NCBI GenBank assembly: GCA_030592985.1
Contig: JAUVIB010000167.1
Span: 1-7,028, forward strand
Source of the DNA: Calditrichaceae bacterium
Lineage (GTDB): Bacteria; Calditrichota; Calditrichia; Calditrichales; Calditrichaceae
Direction of reading: 5' to 3'
Length of the DNA stretch: 7,028 bases
In this document: in pieces, positions 1 to 4,675 of the stretch
Numbering within the stretch: position 1 is the stretch's first letter
Layout: each line of letters begins with the position of its first letter
Program-made: the position numbers and the translations under genes
The notes under the pieces: model-generated
The model's input: the letters and a program-made list of their open reading frames with translations, nothing else
What the model was told of the DNA's origin: nothing
Databases searched by the model: none

Positions 1-350
1 AGATTAAATAAGCTGGAGTGAGCGCCGGTTTTTATATCCTGTACGCCGTAAACTACACGCTTTAAACGGGCTAATACAGAGGCGCCGGCACACATGGAAC
101 AGGGTTCAACGGTAACATATAGCGTTGCATCTCTCAACCATTTATTTTCTATAGTTGCCGTTGCAGAAGTAATGGCAATCATCTCCGCATGAGCTGTGGG
201 ATCTCCAAGAAGTTCAACCTGATTATAGCCTCTGCCGATAATATTATTTTGATAAACGACAACCGCGCCAATAGGGACATCGCCATTATCGAAAGCTTTT
301 CGGGCTTCAAAAATCGCCTGTTTCATGAACTGTAGGTATGTATTTTGCAA
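1..350 (-). CDS. tadA: tRNA-specific adenosine deaminase TadA, 5' part (C-terminus beyond window edge)
   Basis: TadA is a zinc enzyme that deaminates the wobble adenosine (A34) of tRNA-Arg(ACG) to inosine so that it can read CGU, CGC and CGA. Reading left from the TTG at 350, the frame gives the family hallmarks in order: the V-P-I-G-A-V-V-V strand, D-P-T-A-H-A-E (zinc His and catalytic Glu) and V-E-P-C-S-M-C-A-G (the two zinc Cys), then the D-x-K-T-G-A segment. The frame is open to base 1, so roughly the last quarter to third is missing. An ATG at 326 (F-M-K-Q-A-I) is an alternative start, but family members usually carry about 7-11 residues before the equivalent Met. TTG 350 restores these and TTG starts occur elsewhere here, although the Shine-Dalgarno is weak for both. 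It lies 33 nt downstream of tRNA-Glu, same strand, behind the tRNA cluster. Identity is confident; the start is uncertain. Confidence 0.93.
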   Translation of the reverse strand, partial: MQNTYLQFMKQAIFEARKAFDNGDVPIGAVVVYQNNIIGRGYNQVELLGDPTAHAEMIAITSATATIENKWLRDATLYVTVEPCSMCAGASVLARLKRVVYGVQDIKTGAHSSLFN

Positions 351-383
351 GGATGATTTCTCAAAAGATGGTATAATAAAAAG

Positions 384-456
384 TAGCGCGTACGGGGTTC
401 GAACCCGTGTTACCGGCGTGAGAGGCCAGCGTCCTAAACCACTAGACGAACGCGCC
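384..456 (-). tRNA. tRNA-Glu (anticodon CTC)
   Basis: A 73-nt cloverleaf can be folded by eye on the minus strand. It has a 7-bp acceptor (GGCGCGT/ACGCGCT), U8-C9 and a D-arm starting GTCTAG as in other bacterial tRNA-Glu. The anticodon stem is CTGGC/GCCGG with loop CTCTCAC, giving anticodon CTC, which reads GAG. The T-arm is ACGGG-TTCGAAC-CCCGT. The discriminator is A73 and no CCA is encoded, so it depends on CCA-adding enzyme. The first acceptor pair is G1-U72 rather than the usual G-C. Five T residues follow one base after the 3' end (382-378), just before tadA. It is the last tRNA of a three-gene cluster. Confidence 0.96.
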
Positions 457-473
457 ATTATTCAGTGAAAGAC

Positions 474-496
474 AAAAATACCCCAAAATAAGGGGT
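474..496 (-). terminator. Weak terminator-like hairpin between tRNA-Arg and tRNA-Glu
   Basis: On the minus strand ACCCC (496-492), a 7-nt A/T loop and GGGGT (484-480) form a 5-bp stem, followed after one base by five T residues (478-474). It lies in the 45-nt spacer between two tRNAs. It could act as a partial terminator that lowers tRNA-Glu and tadA output, or as a processing signal. The stem is short, so full termination is doubtful. Confidence 0.35.
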
Positions 497-501
497 TTGT
501 G

Positions 502-575
502 TACGCCCGGGAGGATTCGAACCCCCAACCTCTTGGTCCGTAGCCAAACGCTCTATCCAATTGAGCTACGGGCGC
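502..575 (-). tRNA. tRNA-Arg (anticodon ACG)
   Basis: A 74-nt cloverleaf on the minus strand, with acceptor GCGCCCG/CGGGCGT (first pair G1-U72), D-arm GCTC...GAGC, anticodon stem TTTGG/CCAAG and loop CTACGGA giving anticodon ACG, variable loop AGGTT, T-arm GGGGG-TTCGAAT-CCTCC and discriminator A73. No CCA is encoded. This is the only tRNA normally modified by bacterial TadA (A34 to inosine), and tadA lies about 150 nt downstream on the same strand. It is 18 nt downstream of tRNA-Gln and 45 nt upstream of tRNA-Glu. Confidence 0.96.
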
Positions 576-593
576 ATAATTTAAAGATCGCTG

Positions 594-664
594 CTGCGGG
601 ACAGGGATTCGAACCCCGGTTACCTGGGCCAGAACCAGGCGTCCTGCCTCTAGACGATCCCGCA
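594..664 (-). tRNA. tRNA-Gln (anticodon CTG)
   Basis: A 71-nt cloverleaf on the minus strand. The acceptor TGCGGGA/TCCCGCA has the U1-A72 pair characteristic of tRNA-Gln, and the discriminator is G73. The D-arm begins GTCTAG. Anticodon stem CCTGG/CCAGG carries loop TTCTGGC, so the anticodon is CTG and it reads CAG. The T-arm is CGGGG-TTCGAAT-CCCTG. No CCA is encoded. It is first in the cluster, with its 5' end 21 nt downstream of a well-formed -10 box. Confidence 0.96.
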
Positions 665-684
665 ATAATTAAAATCAAGTATTT

Positions 685-713
685 AATTTACCATTTATTT
701 AATTTCAAGTCAA
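685..713 (-). promoter_or_regulatory. Promoter of the tRNA-Gln/Arg/Glu cluster
   Basis: On the minus strand a -35 box TTGACT (713-708) and a -10 box TAAATT (690-685) are exactly 17 bp apart. This places the expected start of transcription about 14 nt before the 5' end of tRNA-Gln. It is the best sigma-70-type promoter in the window. The tRNAs, and perhaps tadA by readthrough, would be its targets. Confidence 0.65.
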
Positions 714-737
714 AAAATTATTTTAGCCAAATGGATC

Positions 738-762
738 AATAAAATCAAACCTGCTTTTTGAT
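738..762 (-). terminator. Possible weak terminator after the secreted repeat protein
   Basis: About 87 nt downstream of the stop codon at 849, the minus strand has ATCAAA (762-757), loop AAGCAGG and TTTGAT (749-744), followed by TTTATT. The 6-bp stem is A/T-rich and the T-tract interrupted, so this is only a candidate. No better terminator was seen between the secreted-protein gene and the tRNA promoter. Confidence 0.25.
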
Positions 763-848
763 GGGTTTTAGATAATAAAAACAAGTGTTTGAAACTAACA
801 TCGCTTTGGTTGTCAAAATCCGCATTAATTTCCCAATTCAATGAAGTA

Positions 849-2621
849 TTACTTTATAAGAAGCATTTTTCTTGTTTTTGTAAAATTATCTGCATTAATC
901 CTGTAATAATAAATACCTGAGGACAAAGCTGTCCCGCTAAAAGTTATTTTATGTGTGCCACTTTTCATTTTTTTATTAATTAAAACCGCTACTTTTTGAC
1001 CAATTGAATTATAAACAGTTAAATTAACATCAGATGTTTTGCCAATAGTATATTCAATCGTAGAAACAGGATTGAAAGGATTTGGAAAATTTTGTTTTAG
1101 AGAATATACATTTACAATATTATTTTCACTCTCTTTTAATGATGTTAAAGTTTTATAATAGGCAAAAAGTTCAAAAGTTCCATATTGGTATGTATATCCA
1201 TTATTTTTAATTTCAAATTCACCATTACCAGGATACCAATCCGATCCGGATTTTTGTTCATACGTATAGTGTATTATATTCCCATTGTTATCATAACCAT
1301 AAGTCGTACGGGTTTCACTATTCCATCGCCAGTCTTTTTGGTAAAAAGTTAATATGTTCCCATTATTGTCATAAGTATAATTGTAATACTTAAAGTTTGC
1401 CCATTCGGAATTATTTATACTCCATATCTCAGCTAAATAGGTCATCAGATTACCACTATTATCGTAGGTATAAGTTTCTCGAGCAGCATCTACCCAATCG
1501 GAATTCCAATTTTGTCCAAGACAATTTAATACATTGCCATTACTATCATAGGTATAGGTTTGAAGGCTACTTTTCAACCATATCGTATTCTCCTTGTTCC
1601 AATATTCTTTTAATTCAGTTATCAGATTATCATTATCATAGGTGTAAGTATAACGATCAGAATTTACCAATGCCTCGCCCATTTCCCTCAAATAGGTTAG
1701 TTTATTACCATGACTATCATATGTATACGTTTCACATCCATTATTTATCCATTGTGCTAAGCTTTTATCCCATTTTTCGACTAATCGAATTAACAGGTTT
1801 CCCGAAATATCATATTCATAAGTAATTTGTATACTATTTTCTAACATCTCAGAATCAGAATCCCAATATTTTGATAAATAATTTATAATATTTCCTTTAT
1901 TATCATACGAATAGGTATTTTGCTCAGACGGTCTAAATGTCCCATTATTATTTTCATAGAATTCACCCAAAAACGTTAATATGTTCCCATTTTCATCATA
2001 GCTATAGGTATTTCGCCAACCTTTTACTAATTGCCCGTCTTGCATCATAGAGTATTCATATAAATGTGTTAACATATTACCATTGTTATCATAAGTGTAA
2101 GTATCACGTTGATATTTCACCCAAATTTCATCATTTTTATCCCATACTTCTTCAATTTCAATTTTCATATTTTCATCATAGGCAGTAGTAGTGCATCTAT
2201 TGTTGATCCAGTTAGTATCGGCAGAACTTTTAGATACTTCTAAAAATATCAATCTTTTTGCATTATTATCATAAGTTAAAATATGCTTATTCAATTTTTC
2301 TGGATAATCCATAGATTTAAAAACGACACTATCTAATAAATCACTTGTTAATTGGATTTTATTTAAAGAGATATATTCGTTCTGATGAAAAAAATTTTGA
2401 TCCGAAGCATCTTTTAATATTGAAAAATATTTAAAAACTTGTACTCCACTTATCCTATTATCATACATTATATTAATATCTTTTTTACAATTAATAAAAC
2501 CTTCATGATAGTTTCCTAAATCCTGTTTTAATAAAATTTTTTGTTGCGCTTTAATAAAAATAGGTAGTAAAAGAAAAAAAATAATAAATAAAATAGGGTT
2601 AAATTTGGAATAAATTTTCAA
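849..2621 (-). CDS. Secreted YD-like repeat protein with type IX secretion C-terminal sorting domain
   Basis: A 590-residue protein. Residues 1-25 are a signal peptide: Lys near the N-terminus, a hydrophobic stretch over residues 10-23, and likely cleavage at I-K-A|Q-Q. Residues about 26-114 are an unassigned N-terminal region. Residues about 115-475 hold 12 tandem units, usually 31 residues long, each opening with a Y-x-Y-D-x-x-G-N core followed by L-x-x-L-x-E and often W. The core resembles YD/RHS-type beta repeats, but this is not a recognisable Rhs toxin: no core-toxin boundary is visible. Residues about 508-590 are a T9SS type A sorting domain (N-F-P-N-P-F-N-P, later G-Q-K-V-A, S-G-I-Y-Y-Y-R, ending K-M-L-L-I-K). 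The protein should therefore reach the periplasm by Sec and then the cell surface or medium by the Por system. The start is TTG 2621, supported by AAAGGAG eight bases upstream. The ligand is unknown; adhesion or surface binding is inference only. It follows the toxin gene by 14 nt. Confidence 0.9.
   Translation of the reverse strand: MKIYSKFNPILFIIFFLLLPIFIKAQQKILLKQDLGNYHEGFINCKKDINIMYDNRISGVQVFKYFSILKDASDQNFFHQNEYISLNKIQLTSDLLDSVVFKSMDYPEKLNKHILTYDNNAKRLIFLEVSKSSADTNWINNRCTTTAYDENMKIEIEEVWDKNDEIWVKYQRDTYTYDNNGNMLTHLYEYSMMQDGQLVKGWRNTYSYDENGNILTFLGEFYENNNGTFRPSEQNTYSYDNKGNIINYLSKYWDSDSEMLENSIQITYEYDISGNLLIRLVEKWDKSLAQWINNGCETYTYDSHGNKLTYLREMGEALVNSDRYTYTYDNDNLITELKEYWNKENTIWLKSSLQTYTYDSNGNVLNCLGQNWNSDWVDAARETYTYDNSGNLMTYLAEIWSINNSEWANFKYYNYTYDNNGNILTFYQKDWRWNSETRTTYGYDNNGNIIHYTYEQKSGSDWYPGNGEFEIKNNGYTYQYGTFELFAYYKTLTSLKESENNIVNVYSLKQNFPNPFNPVSTIEYTIGKTSDVNLTVYNSIGQKVAVLINKKMKSGTHKITFSGTALSSGIYYYRINADNFTKTRKMLLIK
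852..1100 (-). other. T9SS C-terminal sorting domain (residues 508-590)
   Basis: This segment encodes the conserved C-terminal domain recognised by the Por/type IX secretion machinery. Visible are the opening N-F-P-N-P-F-N-P-V-S-T-I-E-Y motif, the central V-Y-N-S-I-G-Q-K-V strand, the H-K-I-T-F-S-G strand, the S-S-G-I-Y-Y-Y-R-I strand and the basic C-terminus. The variant with N-P-F-N-P is typical of FCB lineages such as Ignavibacteriota, Calditrichota and Marinimicrobia, and is the main taxonomic clue in the window. Confidence 0.88.
1197..2279 (-). repeat. Tandem coding repeats (12 YD-like units, mostly 93 bp)
   Basis: Units begin at residues 115, 146, 175, 206, 237, 268, 299, 326, 356, 384, 415 and 441 of the secreted protein. 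Spacings are 31, 29, 31, 31, 31, 31, 27, 30, 28, 31 and 26 residues. On the plus strand each unit is visible as a diverged version of 'cc-attattatcataggtata'. The first two units are the most degenerate and lack the Gly-Asn pair. The units are diverged enough at the DNA level that recent expansion is not obvious, but the constant 93-bp step indicates growth by tandem duplication. Confidence 0.85.
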
Positions 2622-2629
2622 GACAGTTT

Positions 2630-2636
2630 CTCCTTT
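2630..2636 (-). promoter_or_regulatory. Shine-Dalgarno AAAGGAG fixing the TTG start of the secreted protein
   Basis: AAAGGAG lies eight bases before the TTG at 2621 and shares its first base with the toxin stop codon (2638-2636). This is the strongest ribosome binding site in the accessory block. It supports TTG as the true start, and its position suggests translation on the same mRNA as the toxin. Confidence 0.7.
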
Positions 2637-2917
2637 TATTTTTTCTTCAAATACGTTTTTAAATCACGATAATAATTTTCATGGTATCCAATGGTAATCA
2701 GTTCCAGGGTATCTTGTTTTATTCTATAGGAAAGTAAATATTGCCTATCGCTTATCTTATATTTATGGACAAAAATATTCTTCAGATCTCCTTTTTTCCT
2801 TTCACCAATCATTGGATTATTCAAGATATTTCTAATTTCGCGATCTAAGGTTTTTTTTTCATTTTTAGGGAATTTTTTTACAGTCCTGTCAAAGAGCGGA
2901 GATTGAATTATTCTCAT
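2636..2917 (-). CDS. RelE/ParE-superfamily toxin of a type II toxin-antitoxin pair
   Basis: A 93-residue basic protein (pI clearly high from many Lys/Arg). Its layout matches small RelE/ParE toxins: an N-terminal strand M-R-I-I-Q-S, a Lys-rich helical hairpin (about 8-36), then beta strands ending in I-T-I-G-Y-H-E-N-Y-Y-R-D-L-K. The 'H-K-Y-K-I-x-x-R-Q-Y-L-L-S-Y-R' stretch (about 51-65) and the C-terminal H-E-N-Y-Y-R-D-L are typical of toxins paired with ParD-like antitoxins. RelE members cut mRNA on the ribosome and ParE members poison gyrase; which applies cannot be decided from sequence alone. ATG 2917 begins 8 nt after the antitoxin stop with only a weak ribosome site, so translational coupling is likely. 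Codons 20-23 contain a run of nine A residues (2859-2851), a possible slippage site. Confidence 0.85.
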   Translation of the reverse strand: MRIIQSPLFDRTVKKFPKNEKKTLDREIRNILNNPMIGERKKGDLKNIFVHKYKISDRQYLLSYRIKQDTLELITIGYHENYYRDLKTYLKKK

Positions 2918-2925
2918 ATATATTA

Positions 2926-3144
2926 TTATCCAAATTTATATTCTATTCCCTGTCCATAATCTAATTGTTCTAAACCAATTAATATCTCTTTTAATAGAGT
3001 ATATGGTATATCGGGATTTTCTTCGGCTATTTTACCGATTTTAGCCCAATATTCAATTTGTCCGGTAAGTGAACGATTTTCAACTTTTGATCGTGTTTTA
3101 GCCTCGTTCATTAATTTATTTGATATTCTGACAGCTACTCCCAT
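2926..3144 (-). CDS. ParD-like antitoxin
   Basis: A 72-residue protein with the full ParD-like pattern: a short N-terminal strand V-A-V-R-I-S (3-8), a helix containing M-N-E-A-K (12-16), the R-S-L-T-G-Q-I-E-Y-W-A-K-I-G block (24-37), then E-N-P-D-I-P and a C-terminal helix. The R-S-x-x-x-Q-I-E-Y-W block is highly characteristic of this antitoxin family. As in most type II systems it should bind and neutralise the downstream toxin and repress its own operon through its N-terminal DNA-binding part. The start at ATG 3144 is preceded by AAGGA six bases upstream. It is first in an operon with the toxin and probably the secreted repeat protein. Confidence 0.88.
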   Translation of the reverse strand: MGVAVRISNKLMNEAKTRSKVENRSLTGQIEYWAKIGKIAEENPDIPYTLLKEILIGLEQLDYGQGIEYKFG

Positions 3145-3172
3145 ATATAATCCTTATAAATAATTTAGAGAC

Positions 3173-3201
3173 AATATATTACAATTTGTCGCATTTTGCA
3201 A
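3173..3201 (-). promoter_or_regulatory. Promoter of the toxin-antitoxin operon
   Basis: On the minus strand TTGCAA (-35, 3201-3196) and TATATT (-10, 3178-3173) are 17 bp apart. The predicted transcript starts near 3166, about 22 nt before the antitoxin ATG. The -35 box lies inside the candidate operator repeats, as expected for an autoregulated toxin-antitoxin operon. Confidence 0.5.
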
Positions 3202-3210
3202 CAATTTATC
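3181..3210. promoter_or_regulatory. Candidate operator repeats of the toxin-antitoxin operon
   Basis: Two near-identical direct repeats, acaatttgtc (3181-3190) and acaatttatc (3201-3210), start exactly 20 bp apart, about two helical turns. Nested between them is an imperfect 19-bp palindrome, ttgtcgc-atttt-gcaacaa (3186-3204, 6 of 7 arm positions matching). They cover the -35 box and spacer of the antitoxin promoter. Binding by the antitoxin or the toxin-antitoxin complex is inferred from position. Confidence 0.45.
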
Positions 3211-3425
3211 ATAGTATATCCGATAAAATCTCTATTTTAGTAATTGGCAGTTGGAAAATAAAAAATCAACATAATTCCTTCACTAAAAATCGTGGTAAAT
3301 CATATTAAACATCATTTTTTAAACACAAGAAAAAACAAAGTTTATTCCATTCTCTAATTTTAGTGAGTGAATGTACTGGTGGTACACTCCATGTTTTATA
3401 TAATAGGAATAGGTTATAAATCTAA

Positions 3426-3530
3426 AATTTTCCTATATTTATCATTAGTGACCGCAATCTGACGAACTTAGGTGAAACTATTGCAATATTCCTTACCAAC
3501 CTGAAGGATCTTAATATTCGGGACAAATGA
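3426..3530 (+). pseudogene. Possible leucine-rich-repeat gene remnant
   Basis: Between TAA at 3423 and TGA at 3528, plus-strand frame 3 reads about 34 residues. The second half fits the leucine-rich-repeat pattern: N-L-T-N-L-G-E-T-I, then F-L-T-N-L-K-D-L-N-I-R-D, with the L-x-x-L-x-x-L-x-I-x-D/N spacing and two L-T-N-L cores. There is no start codon, no ribosome site and no continuation in neighbouring frames. It is therefore best read as the relic of a larger LRR protein gene, and the only plus-strand coding trace in the window. Chance resemblance in a short frame cannot be excluded. Confidence 0.4.
3485..3518 (-). terminator. Stem-loop downstream of the cold-shock gene
   Basis: On the minus strand, 34 nt after the cold-shock stop codon, AATATT...TCCTT / AAGGA...ATATT can pair around a 9-nt loop. 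The inner stem is 5 bp and the outer A/T stem is separated by a one-sided bulge. There is no clear T-tract, so it may be an mRNA-stabilising hairpin rather than a terminator. It overlaps the LRR-like relic, and that overlap may make the symmetry accidental. Confidence 0.25.
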
Positions 3531-3552
3531 TGCAAATTTTTATCCGCATAAA

Positions 3553-3759
3553 TCACTCTGCAGATCGAACGTTTATTGCTTTATCGCCTTTCATATCGCT
3601 GCGTGTATCAAATTGAACTCTTTGCCCTTCCCGTAATCCTCTACTCTTCAAAACAGGATGTAAATCACTAATATTTACAAAAAGGTCGTCATCATCATCT
3701 GTTGTGATAAATCCAAAACCTTTAGCGCCATTCCACATTTTTACAGTACCTTTTTGCAT
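3553..3759 (-). CDS. Cold-shock-domain protein (CspA family)
   Basis: A 68-residue single cold-shock domain, the usual length for CspA-type nucleic-acid chaperones that melt mRNA structure. RNP1 is intact (K-G-F-G-F-I, residues 13-18). RNP2 reads L-F-V-N-I-S (26-31), with Asn replacing the usual His. The aromatic pair before RNP1, normally W-F in K-W-F-N, reads M-W here. A run of five Asp (21-25) precedes RNP2. These changes alter stacking residues but keep the fold pattern. ATG 3759 has GGTGAGG just upstream. It follows the permease gene on the same strand after 178 nt and probably has its own promoter and a leader of about 110 nt. Whether it is cold-induced or constitutive cannot be told. 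Confidence 0.93.
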   Translation of the reverse strand: MQKGTVKMWNGAKGFGFITTDDDDDLFVNISDLHPVLKSRGLREGQRVQFDTRSDMKGDKAINVRSAE

Positions 3760-3776
3760 ACTACCTCACCAATGTT

Positions 3777-3835
3777 AAACCACTTTTCCATTGTTAATCT
3801 GTCCCTGTATTTATTTAATTACAACTGAGTGGTTT
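3777..3835 (-). promoter_or_regulatory. Inverted repeat in the leader of the cold-shock gene
   Basis: AAACCACT (minus strand, 3835-3828) and AGTGGTTT (3784-3777) are a perfect 8-bp inverted repeat enclosing 43 nt. The closing arm ends 17 nt before the start codon, close to the ribosome site. Csp leaders are often structured and temperature-sensitive; that role here is inferred. No classic cold-box sequence was recognised. Confidence 0.35.
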
Positions 3836-3875
3836 TTCAATGTTTGTCCTTTAGGGAGTCAGGTATCTCCGCTAT

Positions 3876-3903
3876 TAATTATTGTGTCTTCTTAAAATCC
3901 CAA
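3876..3903 (-). promoter_or_regulatory. Candidate promoter of the cold-shock gene
   Basis: On the minus strand TTGGGA (3903-3898) and TAATTA (3881-3876) are 16 bp apart. This gives a leader of roughly 110 nt that includes the 3777-3835 inverted repeat. The boxes are imperfect. Confidence 0.28.
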
Positions 3904-3937
3904 TTCATATAAAAAAACAATTCATGTTTGGTATAAT

Positions 3938-4675
3938 TTAAAATAGTAATAATTTTACAATGGGAACAAGTAAAATCACGGCAATAATTCTATTAAAAAG
4001 ATTTTCGTTTACTTTCAGGTGAATATGCCGCCCGACCCACAGTCCTAATAATAAGACAAAAATGAGTATGGCAATCTGGTAGATATTAAATGCTATATGA
4101 AATCCATGAATATTGTATAAAATCATACGCCATATGGAACCGAAGAAAAATACAGCAATTAATTGTGTCCTGAAAAATTCTTTATTATAACGCACCTTCA
4201 TGTAAACGGCGAGAATCGGACCGCTTACTCCAATCAGACCGCCAAAAAAACCGGATATAGTTGCCACGAGAAATTGCCATTTAGATGTTTTTCCTTCTTC
4301 TTTTGCATTCCCGCCTTTTTTCTGCAATAATAAAACAATTACAAAAATCAGGAGTCCAAATCCGATAATTTTACCAAGAATAAAATGAGGTATTAAGGAC
4401 AAACACGATACTCCGATGAATGCACCTAGAAACAATGCAGCGGTAGTTTTTGCAACAAAAGGCCAAAAAATTTTATGGCGTACTGAAATTATTAAAATAA
4501 ACCCTGCGATTATATCAAAGAGAGCTGTTGTCGGTAATGCTGCTTTAGCGCCAAACAACATTGTAAACAACGGGATAAGTAGAAGGGCTGTTCCAAATCC
4601 GGAAAATCCTTTAATAAAGAACGCTATAAAAACACCGATAATTACAATTAATTCCTGAGTACCAAAATCTAACAC
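3938..4675 (-). CDS. TSUP-family (TauE/SafE) membrane permease
   Basis: A 245-residue very hydrophobic protein of the size and two-fold repeat layout of TauE/SafE (TSUP) transporters, which export or import small anions such as sulfite, sulfonates or sulfoacetate. The two pseudo-repeats each open with a Gly-rich motif: G-F-S-G-F-G-T at residues 23-29 and G-F-F-G-G-L-I-G-V-S-G-P at 142-153. Seven to eight membrane segments are visible (about 8-22, 27-42, 48-65, 76-96, 100-117, 135-158, 170-187, 198-215, 227-244, the boundaries being estimates), with a charged loop at 119-132. The start is GTG 4675, overlapping the rho stop as TAGTG, with GGGG seven bases upstream, so translation is coupled to rho. 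The substrate cannot be assigned: no sulfur-metabolism gene is nearby. Confidence 0.88.
   Translation of the reverse strand: MLDFGTQELIVIIGVFIAFFIKGFSGFGTALLLIPLFTMLFGAKAALPTTALFDIIAGFILIISVRHKIFWPFVAKTTAALFLGAFIGVSCLSLIPHFILGKIIGFGLLIFVIVLLLQKKGGNAKEEGKTSKWQFLVATISGFFGGLIGVSGPILAVYMKVRYNKEFFRTQLIAVFFFGSIWRMILYNIHGFHIAFNIYQIAILIFVLLLGLWVGRHIHLKVNENLFNRIIAVILLVPIVKLLLF

Larger units (their letters stand above)
3145..3552. other. Intergenic region between the antitoxin and cold-shock genes
   Basis: This 408-nt stretch contains no intact gene. From right to left it holds a stem-loop downstream of the cold-shock gene (3485-3518), a short plus-strand frame resembling a leucine-rich repeat remnant (3426-3530), a small hairpin-forming segment with tgtac/gtaca arms (3365-3389), A/T-rich DNA with no recognisable content (about 3211-3364), and the antitoxin promoter and operator repeats (3173-3210). 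Confidence 0.7.

Noticed and set aside
384..664. tRNA cluster considered as an attachment site for an integrated element
   Set aside because: The tRNA 3' ends face tadA, not the accessory block, no duplicated tRNA 3' segment was seen elsewhere in the window, and there is no integrase.
462..742. Overlapping frames of 67 and 81 codons on both strands across the tRNA cluster
   Set aside because: They are translations of tRNA genes and their complements (for example the R-I-R-T-P-N-L-L-V-R pattern), a well-known source of spurious protein predictions.
710..841. Minus-strand 43-codon open frame after the secreted gene, starting at TTG 841 and ending in the tRNA promoter
   Set aside because: No Shine-Dalgarno, no recognisable similarity, and its stop codon lies within the -35 box. 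An open run of this length is not rare enough to support a gene, though a decayed gene cannot be excluded.
1397..1825. Plus-strand 142-codon frame rich in Tyr and His
   Set aside because: It is the antisense shadow of the YD-like repeats; its periodic D-Y-H-Y-Y pattern mirrors the repeat cores, and it has no ribosome site.
1197..2279. Regular 93-bp repeats considered as a CRISPR array
   Set aside because: The units are diverged, coding in one frame, without conserved identical repeats or unique spacers, and no cas gene is present.
3365..3389. Hairpin gagt...gtac/gtac-actc in the intergenic region considered as a terminator or recombination site
   Set aside because: The stem needs a 4-nt bulge, has no T-tract, and no integrase or repeat partner is present.
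4416..4658. Plus-strand 80-codon frame
   Set aside because: Antisense to the N-terminal half of the TSUP permease, without coding features.
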